Assembly: GCA_944392705.1 (NCBI GenBank)
Contig: CALXXO010000005.1
Span: 1 to 39,492, forward strand
DNA: 39,492 bases
Direction: 5' to 3'
Origin: an uncultured Spirochaetaceae bacterium
GTDB taxonomy: Bacteria; Spirochaetota; Spirochaetia; Sphaerochaetales; Sphaerochaetaceae
Positions 1 through 7,846 of this stretch are shown here, piece by piece. A program made the translations under genes and the position numbers. Below the pieces are notes generated by a model, which was not told the origin of the DNA, ran no database searches, and worked only from the letters and a program-made list of their open reading frames with translations. Position 1 is the stretch's first letter; the number at the start of each line of letters is the position of its first letter.

Positions 1-1
1 C

Positions 2-1819
2 GGCAGAGGGATAAACGAGGCCTTCCATCTCTATCCCATGAGGCAGGCGATCGAGGAAGGATACATCCTTGATGTCCTGAAGGGCTATATGCCTTACAAG
101 ACCGCATATCATCTTGATGAGAGCAAGGTCGATGATGATTCCCTTGTGAGCGTCAGGCAGGCCAAGAGAACCATAGCGCACTGGATGACGATCCATCCGA
201 CGAATGTCACGCAGAAGGTCGAATTCATCGTCCAGCACTTCGTCAACAACGTAGCGAAGCTCCTGAATGGCGAGGCCAAGGCGATGGTGGTTACATCGTC
301 CCGTGCCATGGTGCTCCGCTACAAGGCAGGATTCGATCATTACCTGAAGAAGCACCCGGAATATGCCGGGCTGGATATCGAAGGGAAGCTCGGATATATG
401 GTCATCGGAGAGCCTCTCGTTGCGTTCTCTGGCAAGGTCAAGGGAAAGGATGCGATCATGAAGGAGGATAAGGATCTTGATGAGAATCCGTTCTCGGTCT
501 ATGACCCTGATTCGGACTATGATGAGATGAGCCTCAATCCTCCTGATGTCCTTGATATAGAGAAGTCCTTTGATTCCAGGAAATACAGGATGCTCATCGT
601 TGCGAACAAGTTCCAGACCGGATTCAACCAGAAGCGTCTTGTCGCTATGTACGTGGATAAGAAAATCGCCAACGAGATAGAGATCGTACAGACATATTCA
701 AGGCTGAACCGCACGATGGCTGGCAAGGACAGGGTGTTCATCATCGATTTCGTGAATGATCCGGATCAGGTCTATAAGGCGTTCAGGATGTATGACAGCG
801 GAGCCGAGCTTGAGAGCGCCCAGGATTTCAATGTCGTCTATGAGATAAAGCGGAAGCTCGATGACATGGGGATCTATGATGACGAGGATCTTTCCGGCTT
901 CAAGAAGGTGCGTTTTAAGTCGATTGCCGATATGCAGGAAAAGCGTTCGGGCGAAGAGGACAGGAAGGAGCTCTATGCGGCTGTAGCACGTCCTGCTGAT
1001 CGCTGGAACACCCTTGTCAGCGCTGAGCGCCATTCAGTCACGACATGGAAGGAGACCGTTGAGGAATACCGCAGGGCAGGAAACAAGGAGAAGGAGGATA
1101 TCGCCCTCAAGGAGCTTGAGGATGCACAGGAAAGGGTTGCACGCCTTGAGGACTTCAGGAAGCTTCTTGCACGCTTCTGCTCGGCATATGCCTATATCTC
1201 ACAGATAATAAGCTTCGATGATCCTGATATTGAATCTTTTTCTGCTTTTGCCGATATACTCAGACATAGACTTGATGGCTCTGCCGTTGAAGACATCGAC
1301 ATAACAGGAATAGTCCTTACAGGATACATGATAGAAAAGTTAGATACCCCTGATGATGGCTCGTATGATGCTATTCCTACTCTCAAACCGATAAAGGCTG
1401 GTGGCAACCCCCAAGCTGCAAGACTTGGGTATATGAAGGATATCGTAAGCCTGCTGAATGAGGCTTTCGGCATCGATACTCCTACGATACTCAAGGCAAG
1501 GGTCGTCAATGCAATCGCTGATACCGTTGCAGGCGATGATGCGGCAAGGCTTCAGGTAAGGAATACATCCAATTCCAAGGATGCCATCGTCAATGAGGGC
1601 CGCTTCAGGAATATCATCAAGGAAGCAGCCGTGGCTCTCAGGGATAACGAGTTCTCGGAGCTTGCCAATAAGGTCATAAACGACCCGCAGACGATATCTC
1701 CTATAGCATCGCTGATCTACGATCTCGTGAAGGGACAGAAGAGGATCGATATAGAGGATCTTGCGGATTATATGTCAGCAGCAGAGGAGCCTAGGAGAGA
1801 ATATGGGCCAGACGCTTGA
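2..1819 (+). CDS. hsdR: Type I restriction enzyme R subunit (HsdR), C-terminal part, 5' truncated by window edge
   Basis: The reading frame is open from base 2, so the start lies outside the window; 605 residues are visible. They cover the end of the second helicase (motor) domain and the helical C-terminal region of HsdR. Helicase motif V/VI-like sequence is clear around residues 200-240: NKFQTGFNQKRL, then the MYVDK segment and QTYSRLNRT. In this family the subunit drives ATP-dependent DNA translocation and cuts DNA in complex with HsdM and HsdS; the nuclease and Walker A parts would lie upstream and are not visible. The stop codon overlaps the next gene by 17 bases, implying one operon. 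Bases about 1190-1435 use more A/T-ending codons than the flanks. Family assignment is firm; whether the system is intact cannot be judged here. Confidence 0.9.
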   Translation, partial: GRGINEAFHLYPMRQAIEEGYILDVLKGYMPYKTAYHLDESKVDDDSLVSVRQAKRTIAHWMTIHPTNVTQKVEFIVQHFVNNVAKLLNGEAKAMVVTSSRAMVLRYKAGFDHYLKKHPEYAGLDIEGKLGYMVIGEPLVAFSGKVKGKDAIMKEDKDLDENPFSVYDPDSDYDEMSLNPPDVLDIEKSFDSRKYRMLIVANKFQTGFNQKRLVAMYVDKKIANEIEIVQTYSRLNRTMAGKDRVFIIDFVNDPDQVYKAFRMYDSGAELESAQDFNVVYEIKRKLDDMGIYDDEDLSGFKKVRFKSIADMQEKRSGEEDRKELYAAVARPADRWNTLVSAERHSVTTWKETVEEYRRAGNKEKEDIALKELEDAQERVARLEDFRKLLARFCSAYAYISQIISFDDPDIESFSAFADILRHRLDGSAVEDIDITGIVLTGYMIEKLDTPDDGSYDAIPTLKPIKAGGNPQAARLGYMKDIVSLLNEAFGIDTPTILKARVVNAIADTVAGDDAARLQVRNTSNSKDAIVNEGRFRNIIKEAAVALRDNEFSELANKVINDPQTISPIASLIYDLVKGQKRIDIEDLADYMSAAEEPRREYGPDA

Positions 1820-2606
1820 GCTGTTCGGCATAGATGATGTCAGATTCCTTGGTGCCGAGGACCGCTCGAACGGAGGCAAGGTATACAGGCTGTATCGGTT
1901 TGAATATGAAGGCAGCCTCCCTGTCTCATGCCCGCGATGCGGAGGGAAGCTGTATCGTCATGGCACAAGGATGATCAGCCTCATTGCGATGCCGATACAG
2001 GACATCCCTGCTGCATATTCGATTGAGTTCCCGCGTCTTCGATGCCGTGCCTGCGGTGCTATGGAAAGCCCTCATATAAAGGGTGTGGCGGAAGGCCGGA
2101 GATGCACGGAAAAGGCGCTCATTTCGATAGCACGGAGAGGCCTAAGCCATTCATTCGAGGCCGTTGCCGCAGATTATCCTGCGACATCGAATACGATAAG
2201 GAACATCTTCCTCGAATATTTCCATGAGCATGAATCAGAGCATCATCGGACGGCTCCTGCACTTATAGGTATTACCCAGAAGACGCTAGGGCGCAATGAT
2301 TCCGTATACATGGTATTCGATCTTGAGCATGGGGTGCTCTTCGATATGCTCAGCGCTGATGTAAGGGATTCTGTTCAGGAGTTCTTTCTCAGCGTCGAAT
2401 CTCCTGAACGCATATTGCAGATACGGAGCTCTGTAACGTTGCCATTGGACAATGGCATCATTGCCCTCATGCCCGATGCGGAGGTCATACCTGATGGATC
2501 TTGGGAAGAAGCATATATCGATCAGATAAGATTCATTCAGCAGGAATCATTGAAAAAGGGATATTCATTCGAGGTTTTCCGAATAAGAACGCTGTATAAG
2601 CATTGA
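1803..2606 (+). CDS. ISL3-family transposase-like protein with degenerate catalytic core
   Basis: 267 aa. ATG at 1803 was chosen because AGGAGAG lies just upstream and this start overlaps the hsdR stop; an in-frame ATG at 1761 lacks such a site. Residues about 29-75 form a zf-ISL3-like zinc finger (CPRCG ... RLRCRACG), followed near 85-125 by an HTH-like segment (TEKALISIARRGLSHSFEAV). From about 150 the DDE region begins, but the usual GIDE is GITQ, the MD of the second strand reads LPLD, and the usual D-RFH after the PNAE-like motif reads PDGSWEE. The chain ends at the point where functional ISL3 transposases would continue for over 100 residues. No terminal inverted repeats are seen around it. 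It may be a remnant or a domesticated DNA-binding protein translated with HsdR; the latter is inference. Confidence 0.65.
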   Translation: MGQTLELFGIDDVRFLGAEDRSNGGKVYRLYRFEYEGSLPVSCPRCGGKLYRHGTRMISLIAMPIQDIPAAYSIEFPRLRCRACGAMESPHIKGVAEGRRCTEKALISIARRGLSHSFEAVAADYPATSNTIRNIFLEYFHEHESEHHRTAPALIGITQKTLGRNDSVYMVFDLEHGVLFDMLSADVRDSVQEFFLSVESPERILQIRSSVTLPLDNGIIALMPDAEVIPDGSWEEAYIDQIRFIQQESLKKGYSFEVFRIRTLYKH

Positions 2607-2629
2607 AACAGCTGGCAGAATCTTTCCTG

Positions 2630-2660
2630 TTGAGTTCATCCTCTTCATATATGATATAAT
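2630..2660 (+). promoter_or_regulatory. Sigma70-type promoter for the small gene pair
   Basis: Extended -10 TGATATAAT ends at 2660, with a TTGAGT -35-like hexamer at 2630-2635 (19-base spacing). The transcript would start about 17 bases before the GGAGG Shine-Dalgarno of the 2684 gene. Confidence 0.5.
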
Positions 2661-2683
2661 CCTGATCGGAACAGGAGGACCAT

Positions 2684-2893
2684 ATGGCAACGATATCTTT
2701 TGAGCGTGACGTGACTATCAATCCTGATTGGGGCGCAAAGAACCTCGAAGCAGCCATCGATGCAGGTCCATGCAAGATGTTTCAGGAAACTAGGACTCCT
2801 GAGGCAAGAGCCAGGTTCAGGGAATCCATTACTCTCACACCAGAGGATATCGAGAAGCTCAAGAAGGCATATGGGGTAAAAAGCGAGGAGTGA
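2684..2893 (+). CDS. Small protein, antitoxin-like (unrecognised family)
   Basis: 69 aa, ATG preceded by AGGAGG at good spacing and by its own extended -10 promoter. The N-terminus MATISFERDVTIN resembles the short beta-strand N-termini seen in small type II antitoxin-like proteins; the C-terminal half (LTPEDIEKLKKAYG) is a charged helix. No toxin gene is adjacent. Its stop overlaps the GTG start of the next gene (GTGA), so the two are translationally coupled. The assignment to an antitoxin role is inference from size, charge and pairing. Confidence 0.5.
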   Translation: MATISFERDVTINPDWGAKNLEAAIDAGPCKMFQETRTPEARARFRESITLTPEDIEKLKKAYGVKSEE

Positions 2894-3105
2894 ATTCCAA
2901 GGGCATGACAAGCGCAGAACGGCCATACAAACAGATTGTTTTCCCACCTCTGACAAAAGAGCAGGAAAAGGAACTGGAAAATCTCGATGCAATGAGTGAA
3001 GAAGACATAAACACATACGACATTCCCGAGATTGACTTCTCAGATGCCACATTCCGCTATGCAGCTGGCAAGAACAAGAAAGAAGTTTCCCGAGACATCC
3101 GCTGA
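2890..3105 (+). CDS. Small acidic protein, BrnA-like antitoxin tail
   Basis: 71 aa, GTG start overlapping the previous stop by four bases, with the Shine-Dalgarno GCGAGGAG inside the upstream gene. The pattern PPLTKEQEKELENL ... EEDINTYDIPE resembles the disordered acidic linker in BrnA/CopG-like antitoxins. The expected BrnT-like toxin is not seen on either side. The stop codon lies in the loop of a terminator hairpin, closing a two-gene unit. Confidence 0.5.
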   Translation: MNSKGMTSAERPYKQIVFPPLTKEQEKELENLDAMSEEDINTYDIPEIDFSDATFRYAAGKNKKEVSRDIR

Positions 3106-3120
3106 CCCCGGATGTCTTCT
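3093..3120 (+). terminator. Intrinsic terminator after small gene pair
   Basis: Perfect 9-bp stem AGACATCCG / CGGATGTCT with a 7-base loop that contains the stop codon of the 2890 gene, followed by a short pyrimidine-rich tail (TCTATTCC). The weak U-run lowers confidence. Confidence 0.5.
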
Positions 3121-3129
3121 ATTCCGAAG

Positions 3130-3297
3130 CTAAGCCTCAGGATTGAGATCCTCTCTTTCAACAGGGATATCAGGCATCCTCCCATCCTCCATGAAGTCAT
3201 CTGAGAAACCTTTCAGTCCGTTAACGAACGATTTCCAGCTATCTTTTCCCTTGTTGGTTTCAGTATCCATATTCTTATCTGTTTTCACGTCCTTCAT
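3130..3297 (-). CDS. Short ORF matching the C-terminal tail of AbrB/VapB-type antitoxins; likely remnant
   Basis: Up to 55 aa read leftward from ATG at 3297 (or 46 aa from ATG at 3270). The sequence SWKSFVNGLKGFSDDFMED ... PVEREDL is typical of the C-terminal toxin-binding tail of VapB/AbrB-like antitoxins (usual pattern: W..F......DDF..ER). The N-terminal DNA-binding part is absent, because two stop codons lie just upstream in frame, and no good Shine-Dalgarno is present. The toxin partner is also missing. Probably a truncated relic. Confidence 0.4.
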   Translation of the reverse strand: MKDVKTDKNMDTETNKGKDSWKSFVNGLKGFSDDFMEDGRMPDIPVEREDLNPEA

Positions 3298-3375
3298 CGG
3301 CGGCTTCTTGATTGATCTCTATTATCGTGATTGGACAATGCCGTGCTGTCAGGTAATATATCAGGAGGAGAGTCC

Positions 3376-4107
3376 ATGGGAAGGAACCTGATAGTCGGAG
3401 ACATCCATTCACGATATACGAAGCTGATGGCTGTACTTGAGAAGTCAGGCTACGACCCTGCTTCCGATGTCCTATACTCCGTCGGAGATTTCTGCGACAG
3501 GGGCAAGGATGCGGTGATGACGCTTCGTTTCCTCATGGGTATCGGGAATCTCCGGGCTGTTATCGGAAATCATGATATCCTTCTTCAGAACTGGCTCTAC
3601 ACGGGAGAAAGGGATGCTGTATGGAGGCATAATCTCGGAGGCAGCAAGACCGTCAAGGATATCCTCTATCGTAATCACCTAGATAAGCAGGCGCAGTTCG
3701 ATATAGCCCGCTGGCTCAGGCGCATCCCGCTTGCACGGGTCGAGGAGAGATACATCATCGTGCATGGCGGGATTCCCCATGGAAGAACGATCGATGACCT
3801 CGTGGAGTATCAGAATGCAGAGCGTCCGAGCTATACCGATCCATTCGCTTATGATTCGCCAGCATGGGAACGTAACTATATGCTCTCAGCATATGCAGAG
3901 GAGCAGCCAGAGGTCAGCGGAGAGATTTCGATCAATGCAGGGCCGTTCGATACTGATAGGATGATATTCGTCGGACATACACCAACGCTTGATGGAAAAC
4001 CATTCATATCAGAGAGGTATCATCTTGTAGCGCTTGATACAGGAGCAGGATTCAGCGGCCCTTTTACTCTCATGGATATGGATACGCTGGAATACTGGCA
4101 GGCATGA
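3376..4107 (+). CDS. Calcineurin-like metallophosphoesterase (serine/threonine phosphatase type)
   Basis: 243 aa. ATG at 3376 was chosen for the AGGAGGAG Shine-Dalgarno seven bases upstream. All family metal-binding motifs are present in order: GDIH near residue 8, GDFCDRG near 37, GNHD near 63, VHGG near 129 and GHTP near 197. This is the layout of PrpA/PrpE-type protein phosphatases and ApaH-like enzymes, which use a two-metal centre to hydrolyse phosphoesters. The substrate cannot be told from sequence. It stands alone between the antitoxin relic and the 4163 gene; a TTGGAC/TAATAT promoter-like pair at 3331-3359 could drive it. Confidence 0.85.
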   Translation: MGRNLIVGDIHSRYTKLMAVLEKSGYDPASDVLYSVGDFCDRGKDAVMTLRFLMGIGNLRAVIGNHDILLQNWLYTGERDAVWRHNLGGSKTVKDILYRNHLDKQAQFDIARWLRRIPLARVEERYIIVHGGIPHGRTIDDLVEYQNAERPSYTDPFAYDSPAWERNYMLSAYAEEQPEVSGEISINAGPFDTDRMIFVGHTPTLDGKPFISERYHLVALDTGAGFSGPFTLMDMDTLEYWQA

Positions 4108-4126
4108 GCATCAAGTGAATGAATCA

Positions 4127-4135
4127 TGATATACT
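4127..4135 (+). promoter_or_regulatory. Extended -10 promoter for the 4163 gene
   Basis: TGATATACT: TG dinucleotide, one base, then TATACT, ending 27 bases before the start codon and upstream of the AGGAGG Shine-Dalgarno. No convincing -35 hexamer. Confidence 0.45.
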
Positions 4136-4162
4136 CAATGCATTATCGAAAGGAGGTTGAGC

Positions 4163-4798
4163 ATGAAATATGATTATCCTGCCGGGAAGGAAGGCTTCTG
4201 CCATCCGGCTTGTCTCTATCGAAGATATGTGAAGAACACTGGGATAATCTGCCGCAATATCGATGTTGATGAAAGCATCATCGATGCGGAGAAGCACTCA
4301 TCATGCCCTCCTCATATAGACCATTATCTTCATAAGGATCAGTGGCACGCCCTCATACACACGGAGCGCGGCTTCGTGAGCCTTCTGATAGCTACGAAGG
4401 ATCCTCTCCTTGTTGAACCAACGCTTGATGCATATCTTCGCTGGCTGAGGAGACGGAGGAGAAGCGTAGCCATCTGGAAGAAGCCAAAGCTCGTTGATTA
4501 CTTCGACCTTTCTGGTCTTCGCATCAGCGACATCATATACGACGAGTTCATTCTCCCGAAGGAGAGAATCCATGCCATACGGCGCTCCGGGAAGGAATCA
4601 TTCGGAGCATTCCTTGAAAAGATGCCAGAAGATGTCAGGGTCCTTGATAAGGCTCTCAGGGATGCAAAGGCTGGAAAGGACTGGATGGAGATCGCGGATT
4701 CGAAGAAAGCACTGCTCCAAAGGGCTTACGAGCTTTCAGAGACCGGCGTGATATCCAAGGAGGATTTCCTGAGGATCAGAGAGGCATCGTCGTACTGA
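4163..4798 (+). CDS. Conserved-looking protein of unknown function with SHOCT-like C-terminus
   Basis: 211 aa, ATG at 4163 six bases after AGGAGG. I do not recognise the main domain. The N-terminal part has four cysteines within about 40 residues (CHPACLY, GIICRN, SSCPPH), a possible metal site. The middle (residues 85-105) is a basic stretch, RWLRRRRRS. The last 30 residues (KKALLQRAYELSETGVISKE onward) match the SHOCT motif pattern of a short helix pair with GVISxEEF, usually an oligomerisation or tail element. It is the last gene before the repeat-rich non-coding stretch. Not obviously membrane bound. Confidence 0.6.
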   Translation: MKYDYPAGKEGFCHPACLYRRYVKNTGIICRNIDVDESIIDAEKHSSCPPHIDHYLHKDQWHALIHTERGFVSLLIATKDPLLVEPTLDAYLRWLRRRRRSVAIWKKPKLVDYFDLSGLRISDIIYDEFILPKERIHAIRRSGKESFGAFLEKMPEDVRVLDKALRDAKAGKDWMEIADSKKALLQRAYELSETGVISKEDFLRIREASSY

Positions 4799-4830
4799 CG
4801 AGCCTCAGATCTCCGTACACGCTGTGAAAG

Positions 4831-5444
4831 TTTTAACGGATGAGTTGGCAATTTTCGTAAAAAGAATTTTAACGGATATGATTTTCATGGAAATTGATGG
4901 AATGAAGGGATTTTAACGGGTAGAGTTGGCAAAACGATGCTGGAAAGTGGTCAATATCCCGGGAAGTTTTAACGGTTGAAGTTGGAAACCGACATATTGT
5001 CGATCGACAACTCTTCTCGTTATGATACAACTCTTCTCGTTACAATCGCGGGTTTTGAGGACGGGGAGAGTTTATTTTTGACTCTGGAATCGACAACTCT
5101 CTCATTATCATTCGGGTTCTGTATGAGTAAAAATCCCAGGAGTTGACTGGGATCATATGGTAGTGGATTCTGTCACTGCCTGATGCCGAAGGAAATGACC
5201 ACGAGATATGGAATTTGCAATATCAATGTCCATTGAAGATGCAATCCATGTATGAGTCATATCTATTATGGATGGGAGAATATTATAGCAGCCATGCCTT
5301 CTTCTTTCCCTTCAGATTCAGATGACGCATAACGAGAAAGTTGTAAACGGGTAGACGGCCAGAAAGGTATGTAATAACGACTGAAGTTGCAGATTTGTGA
5401 TTGGGAAATTGCTAAATAGTGCGAAATCGTAACGACATGAGTTG
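4831..5444. repeat. Cluster of a short degenerate motif (TAACG-N4/5-AGTTG) in both orientations
   Basis: The 800-base stretch 4799-5607 has no convincing gene. It contains at least nine copies of a 14-15-base motif TAACG(G/A)NNNNAGTTG: forward at 4834, 4914, 4970, 5330, 5375 and 5430, and inverted at 5008-5022, 5028-5042 and 5094-5107. A partial forward copy starts at 4870. The first four are preceded by TTT and mostly followed by GGCAA or GGAAA; the inverted copies have the variant TAACGAGAAGAGTTG. Spacing is irregular, so this is not a CRISPR array. A separate hairpin at 5133-5153 (ATCCCAG/CTGGGAT) lies inside the field. Function unknown. Confidence 0.75.
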
Positions 5445-5568
5445 TTGATTAACATTATGCTCTCGTTGTTTCTCGGATCCTGCGACGAGAGGGGGCCGAA
5501 ATCGAATCATCATATGTCAGGTGTTTCTTTTTATAATGCTGTTTCAAGTTTGTCGTAAAAATAACTAT

Positions 5569-5592
5569 AAACTTTACTAATAATTAAAGTTT
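5569..5592. repeat. Inverted repeat upstream of DUF4143 ATPase
   Basis: AAACTTTA and TAAAGTTT, perfect 8-bp arms separated by 8 bases, lie 16 bases before the ATPase start codon and just ahead of a TATAAA hexamer at 5594-5599. The position suits an operator; the binding protein is unknown. Confidence 0.45.
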
Positions 5593-5607
5593 GTATAAAT
5601 TATAAGT

Positions 5608-6807
5608 ATGAAAATAAATAGGCCGCGATACATGGACATGATGCTGAAGCTTCTTGATGTACCTCTCATAAAGATAGTTAATGGGGTCAGACGATCTGGG
5701 AAATCCACATTGCTGTCACTTTTGGCAGATGAGTTGAAAAAACAAGGAATCCCGGAAAATTGTATCATCTATAGAAGATATACTGCTTTAGAAAATCCCG
5801 AAATCAAAGATTCCGTTTCCATGTACAATGACCTTAGAACTAGAACCGAAGGGAAAGGACGTTGCTATCTGCTTTTGGATGAAGTGCAGGAGGTCGAGGG
5901 GTGGGAGAAGACTGTCAATTCCCTTTTCGAGGATGATGGCCATTGTCTTTATGTCACAGGTTCCAATTCTAAGCTCCTTGCGGGTGAGTTCTCAACATAT
6001 ATTTCCGGACGGTATGTGGAGATATCTGTTTACCCTTTGTCTTTCGAGGAGTTCCGGACATTTAGGAAAAACGCAGGGATTGAAGAAGATGATGTTGGCA
6101 GTTATATAGAATACGGTGGTTTCCCTGTCATCTCTACCGGTAATTTCGATAGTGAGACGGCTTATCAGATAATATATGGAATATATTCATCCATTGTCAT
6201 TAGAGATATCCAGAGAAGGCACAAGATAACGAATCTTGACCTATTTAACAGGGTCGTAGATTTTATTCTGGATAACATGGGAAGGACTTTTTCCGGTGCA
6301 GCAGTGATTAGATTCCTCAAGGGACAGGGACGTACTCAGAATATTGAGCAGGTATACGATTATATAAGATGGCTGGAGGAAGCGTTCGTAGTGTTCCGAT
6401 GCCAGCGGTACGATTTGCATGGTAAGGAGATACTTGCGACACAGGAGAAGTACTATCTTGCGGATCATTCCCTTCTGTATGGCCTAAAGGGATTTCGCGG
6501 CACGGATATGGCGGCAGTTATAGAGAACATAGTATATCTAGAACTTCGGAGACAAGATTACAAGGTGTATGTAGGCAAGCTGTACGACAAGGAAATAGAT
6601 TTCGTAGCTGAGAAGGAGAAAGGAAAGGAGAGGTTGTATGTGCAGGTATGCCGGACCATGCCATCCGATTCAGATAGGGAGATAGCAAATCTCAGGGCAA
6701 TAAGAGACAATTATCCAAAGATGGTGGTCACGATGGATAGGTATGGTTCTGATAATCTTGATGGGATAAGAATCATCCCATTGGACAAATTCCTGCAGTC
6801 CCGTTAA
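5608..6807 (+). CDS. AAA ATPase of the AAA_14/DUF4143 family
   Basis: 399 aa. N-terminal ATPase domain with Walker A GVRRSGKST at residues 26-34, Walker B CYLLLDEVQ near 88-96, and the sensor segment VTGSNSKLLAGEFST near 117-131 followed by SGRYVEISVYPLSFEEF. The second half carries the DUF4143 fold, which contains a PD-(D/E)XK-like core (the YGLKGFRGTD ... EIDFVAEKE segment near residues 290-335). Family members are multi-copy accessory genes of unknown role. No Shine-Dalgarno is visible before ATG 5608; a TATAAA hexamer eight bases upstream raises the possibility of a leaderless mRNA. The upstream repeat field may belong with this gene. Confidence 0.9.
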   Translation: MKINRPRYMDMMLKLLDVPLIKIVNGVRRSGKSTLLSLLADELKKQGIPENCIIYRRYTALENPEIKDSVSMYNDLRTRTEGKGRCYLLLDEVQEVEGWEKTVNSLFEDDGHCLYVTGSNSKLLAGEFSTYISGRYVEISVYPLSFEEFRTFRKNAGIEEDDVGSYIEYGGFPVISTGNFDSETAYQIIYGIYSSIVIRDIQRRHKITNLDLFNRVVDFILDNMGRTFSGAAVIRFLKGQGRTQNIEQVYDYIRWLEEAFVVFRCQRYDLHGKEILATQEKYYLADHSLLYGLKGFRGTDMAAVIENIVYLELRRQDYKVYVGKLYDKEIDFVAEKEKGKERLYVQVCRTMPSDSDREIANLRAIRDNYPKMVVTMDRYGSDNLDGIRIIPLDKFLQSR

Positions 6808-6862
6808 ATCCTGTTGCTACTCTTTTCGTCATTTCATGCATATATTCCGTTTGGAGGTGTAT

Positions 6863-7810
6863 ATGCCAGATACTAGAAAAGTTATGCTTATTGGATGTGG
6901 TATGGTAGGTATGAGTTATGCCTATGCCCTTCTAAATCAGGATATCGTCGATGAGCTTGTTCTTGTTGATGTGAATAAGGATAAGGCAGAGGGGGAAGCG
7001 ATGGACCTCAATCATGGTCTTGCTTTTGCTTCATCCTCTATGAAAATCTATGCAGGGGATTATTCGGATGCCCATGATGCAGATCTTGTTGTTATTGCGG
7101 CAGGGGTGGGGCAGAAGCCGGGAGAATCCAGGATAGATCTTCTTGGAAGGAATGCCGCTGTATTCAAATCGATTATTACCCCTGTTGTCGATTCGGGGTT
7201 CAGCGGGATATTCCTCATCGCTACCAATCCTGTTGATATCATGTCGATGATTACTCTCAAGCTTTCAGGCTTCTCGCCTGACAAGGTAATAGGGTCAGGA
7301 ACAACTCTGGACTCTGCCAGACTGAGGTACCTGATCGGAGAGAAACTCAAAGTCGATCCTAGAAACGTCCATGCCTATGTAGTCGGAGAACATGGAGAAA
7401 GCGAATTCATTCCATGGAGCCAGGCTCATGTATCAACAGTCTCTCTTGATGAGATCAAAGCGAAGTATCCTGAGAGAAATGCAGATTTCGATATGACTGA
7501 AATCGAGGATGAGGTAAGGAATTCTGCACAGAAAATCATAAAGGCAAAGAAAGCTACGTACTACGGTATCGGAATGGCTCTGGTGAGAATCACAAAAGCA
7601 ATATTCTCCGATGAGCATTCAATACTAACGATTTCATCTCTTGTCGATGGTGAATATGGGCTTTCCGGTGCTTATCTCGGTCTGCCATGCATAGTTGCAA
7701 GGGAAGGTCGTGTAAAGCTTCTGGAGCTGAATCTCAGCGATGAGGAAAAGCGGAAACTTGAAAGAAGTGCAACTATAATCAGGGATGCATTCTCAAGCGT
7801 ACAGCTGTAA
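6863..7810 (+). CDS. ldh: L-lactate dehydrogenase
   Basis: 315 aa; ATG 6863 is five bases after TTGGAGG. NAD-dependent interconversion of pyruvate and L-lactate in the cytoplasm. The Rossmann motif GCGMVGMSYA starts near residue 12; GVGQKPGESR near 88 has Gln at the specificity position, which marks LDH rather than malate dehydrogenase; LDSARLR contains the substrate-binding Arg, and GEHGES holds the catalytic His near residue 175. The substrate-loop Arg follows the Gln segment. Length is normal. It is monocistronic, ending in a hairpin shared with the convergent darA. Its product suggests mixed-acid fermentation. Confidence 0.95.
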   Translation: MPDTRKVMLIGCGMVGMSYAYALLNQDIVDELVLVDVNKDKAEGEAMDLNHGLAFASSSMKIYAGDYSDAHDADLVVIAAGVGQKPGESRIDLLGRNAAVFKSIITPVVDSGFSGIFLIATNPVDIMSMITLKLSGFSPDKVIGSGTTLDSARLRYLIGEKLKVDPRNVHAYVVGEHGESEFIPWSQAHVSTVSLDEIKAKYPERNADFDMTEIEDEVRNSAQKIIKAKKATYYGIGMALVRITKAIFSDEHSILTISSLVDGEYGLSGAYLGLPCIVAREGRVKLLELNLSDEEKRKLERSATIIRDAFSSVQL

Positions 7811-7817
7811 GTCTTCG

Positions 7818-7843
7818 TTTCCTCCCTCTTTTGGGGGAGGAAA
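7818..7843. terminator. Bidirectional terminator between ldh and darA
   Basis: Stem TTTCCTCCC / GGGAGGAAA (9 bp) with an 8-base loop, located between two convergent stop codons. The stem's own A/T ends give U-rich tails in both directions. Confidence 0.65.
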
Positions 7844-7846
7844 TTA

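Noticed and set aside
1803-2606. Intact ISL3 insertion sequence
   Set aside because: No terminal inverted repeats or target duplication are visible, catalytic residues are lost and the C-terminus is missing.
3143-3391. Plus-strand ORF of 82 codons
   Set aside because: The opposite strand of the same bases reads as a recognisable antitoxin tail, and the plus-strand frame has no start signal and runs into the phosphatase Shine-Dalgarno.
5133-5153. Hairpin ATCCCAG/CTGGGAT as terminator
   Set aside because: No T run on either side and no gene ends nearby; may be part of the repeat field.
4831-5444. CRISPR array
   Set aside because: Repeats are only 14-15 bases, degenerate, in both orientations and irregularly spaced; no cas genes are near.
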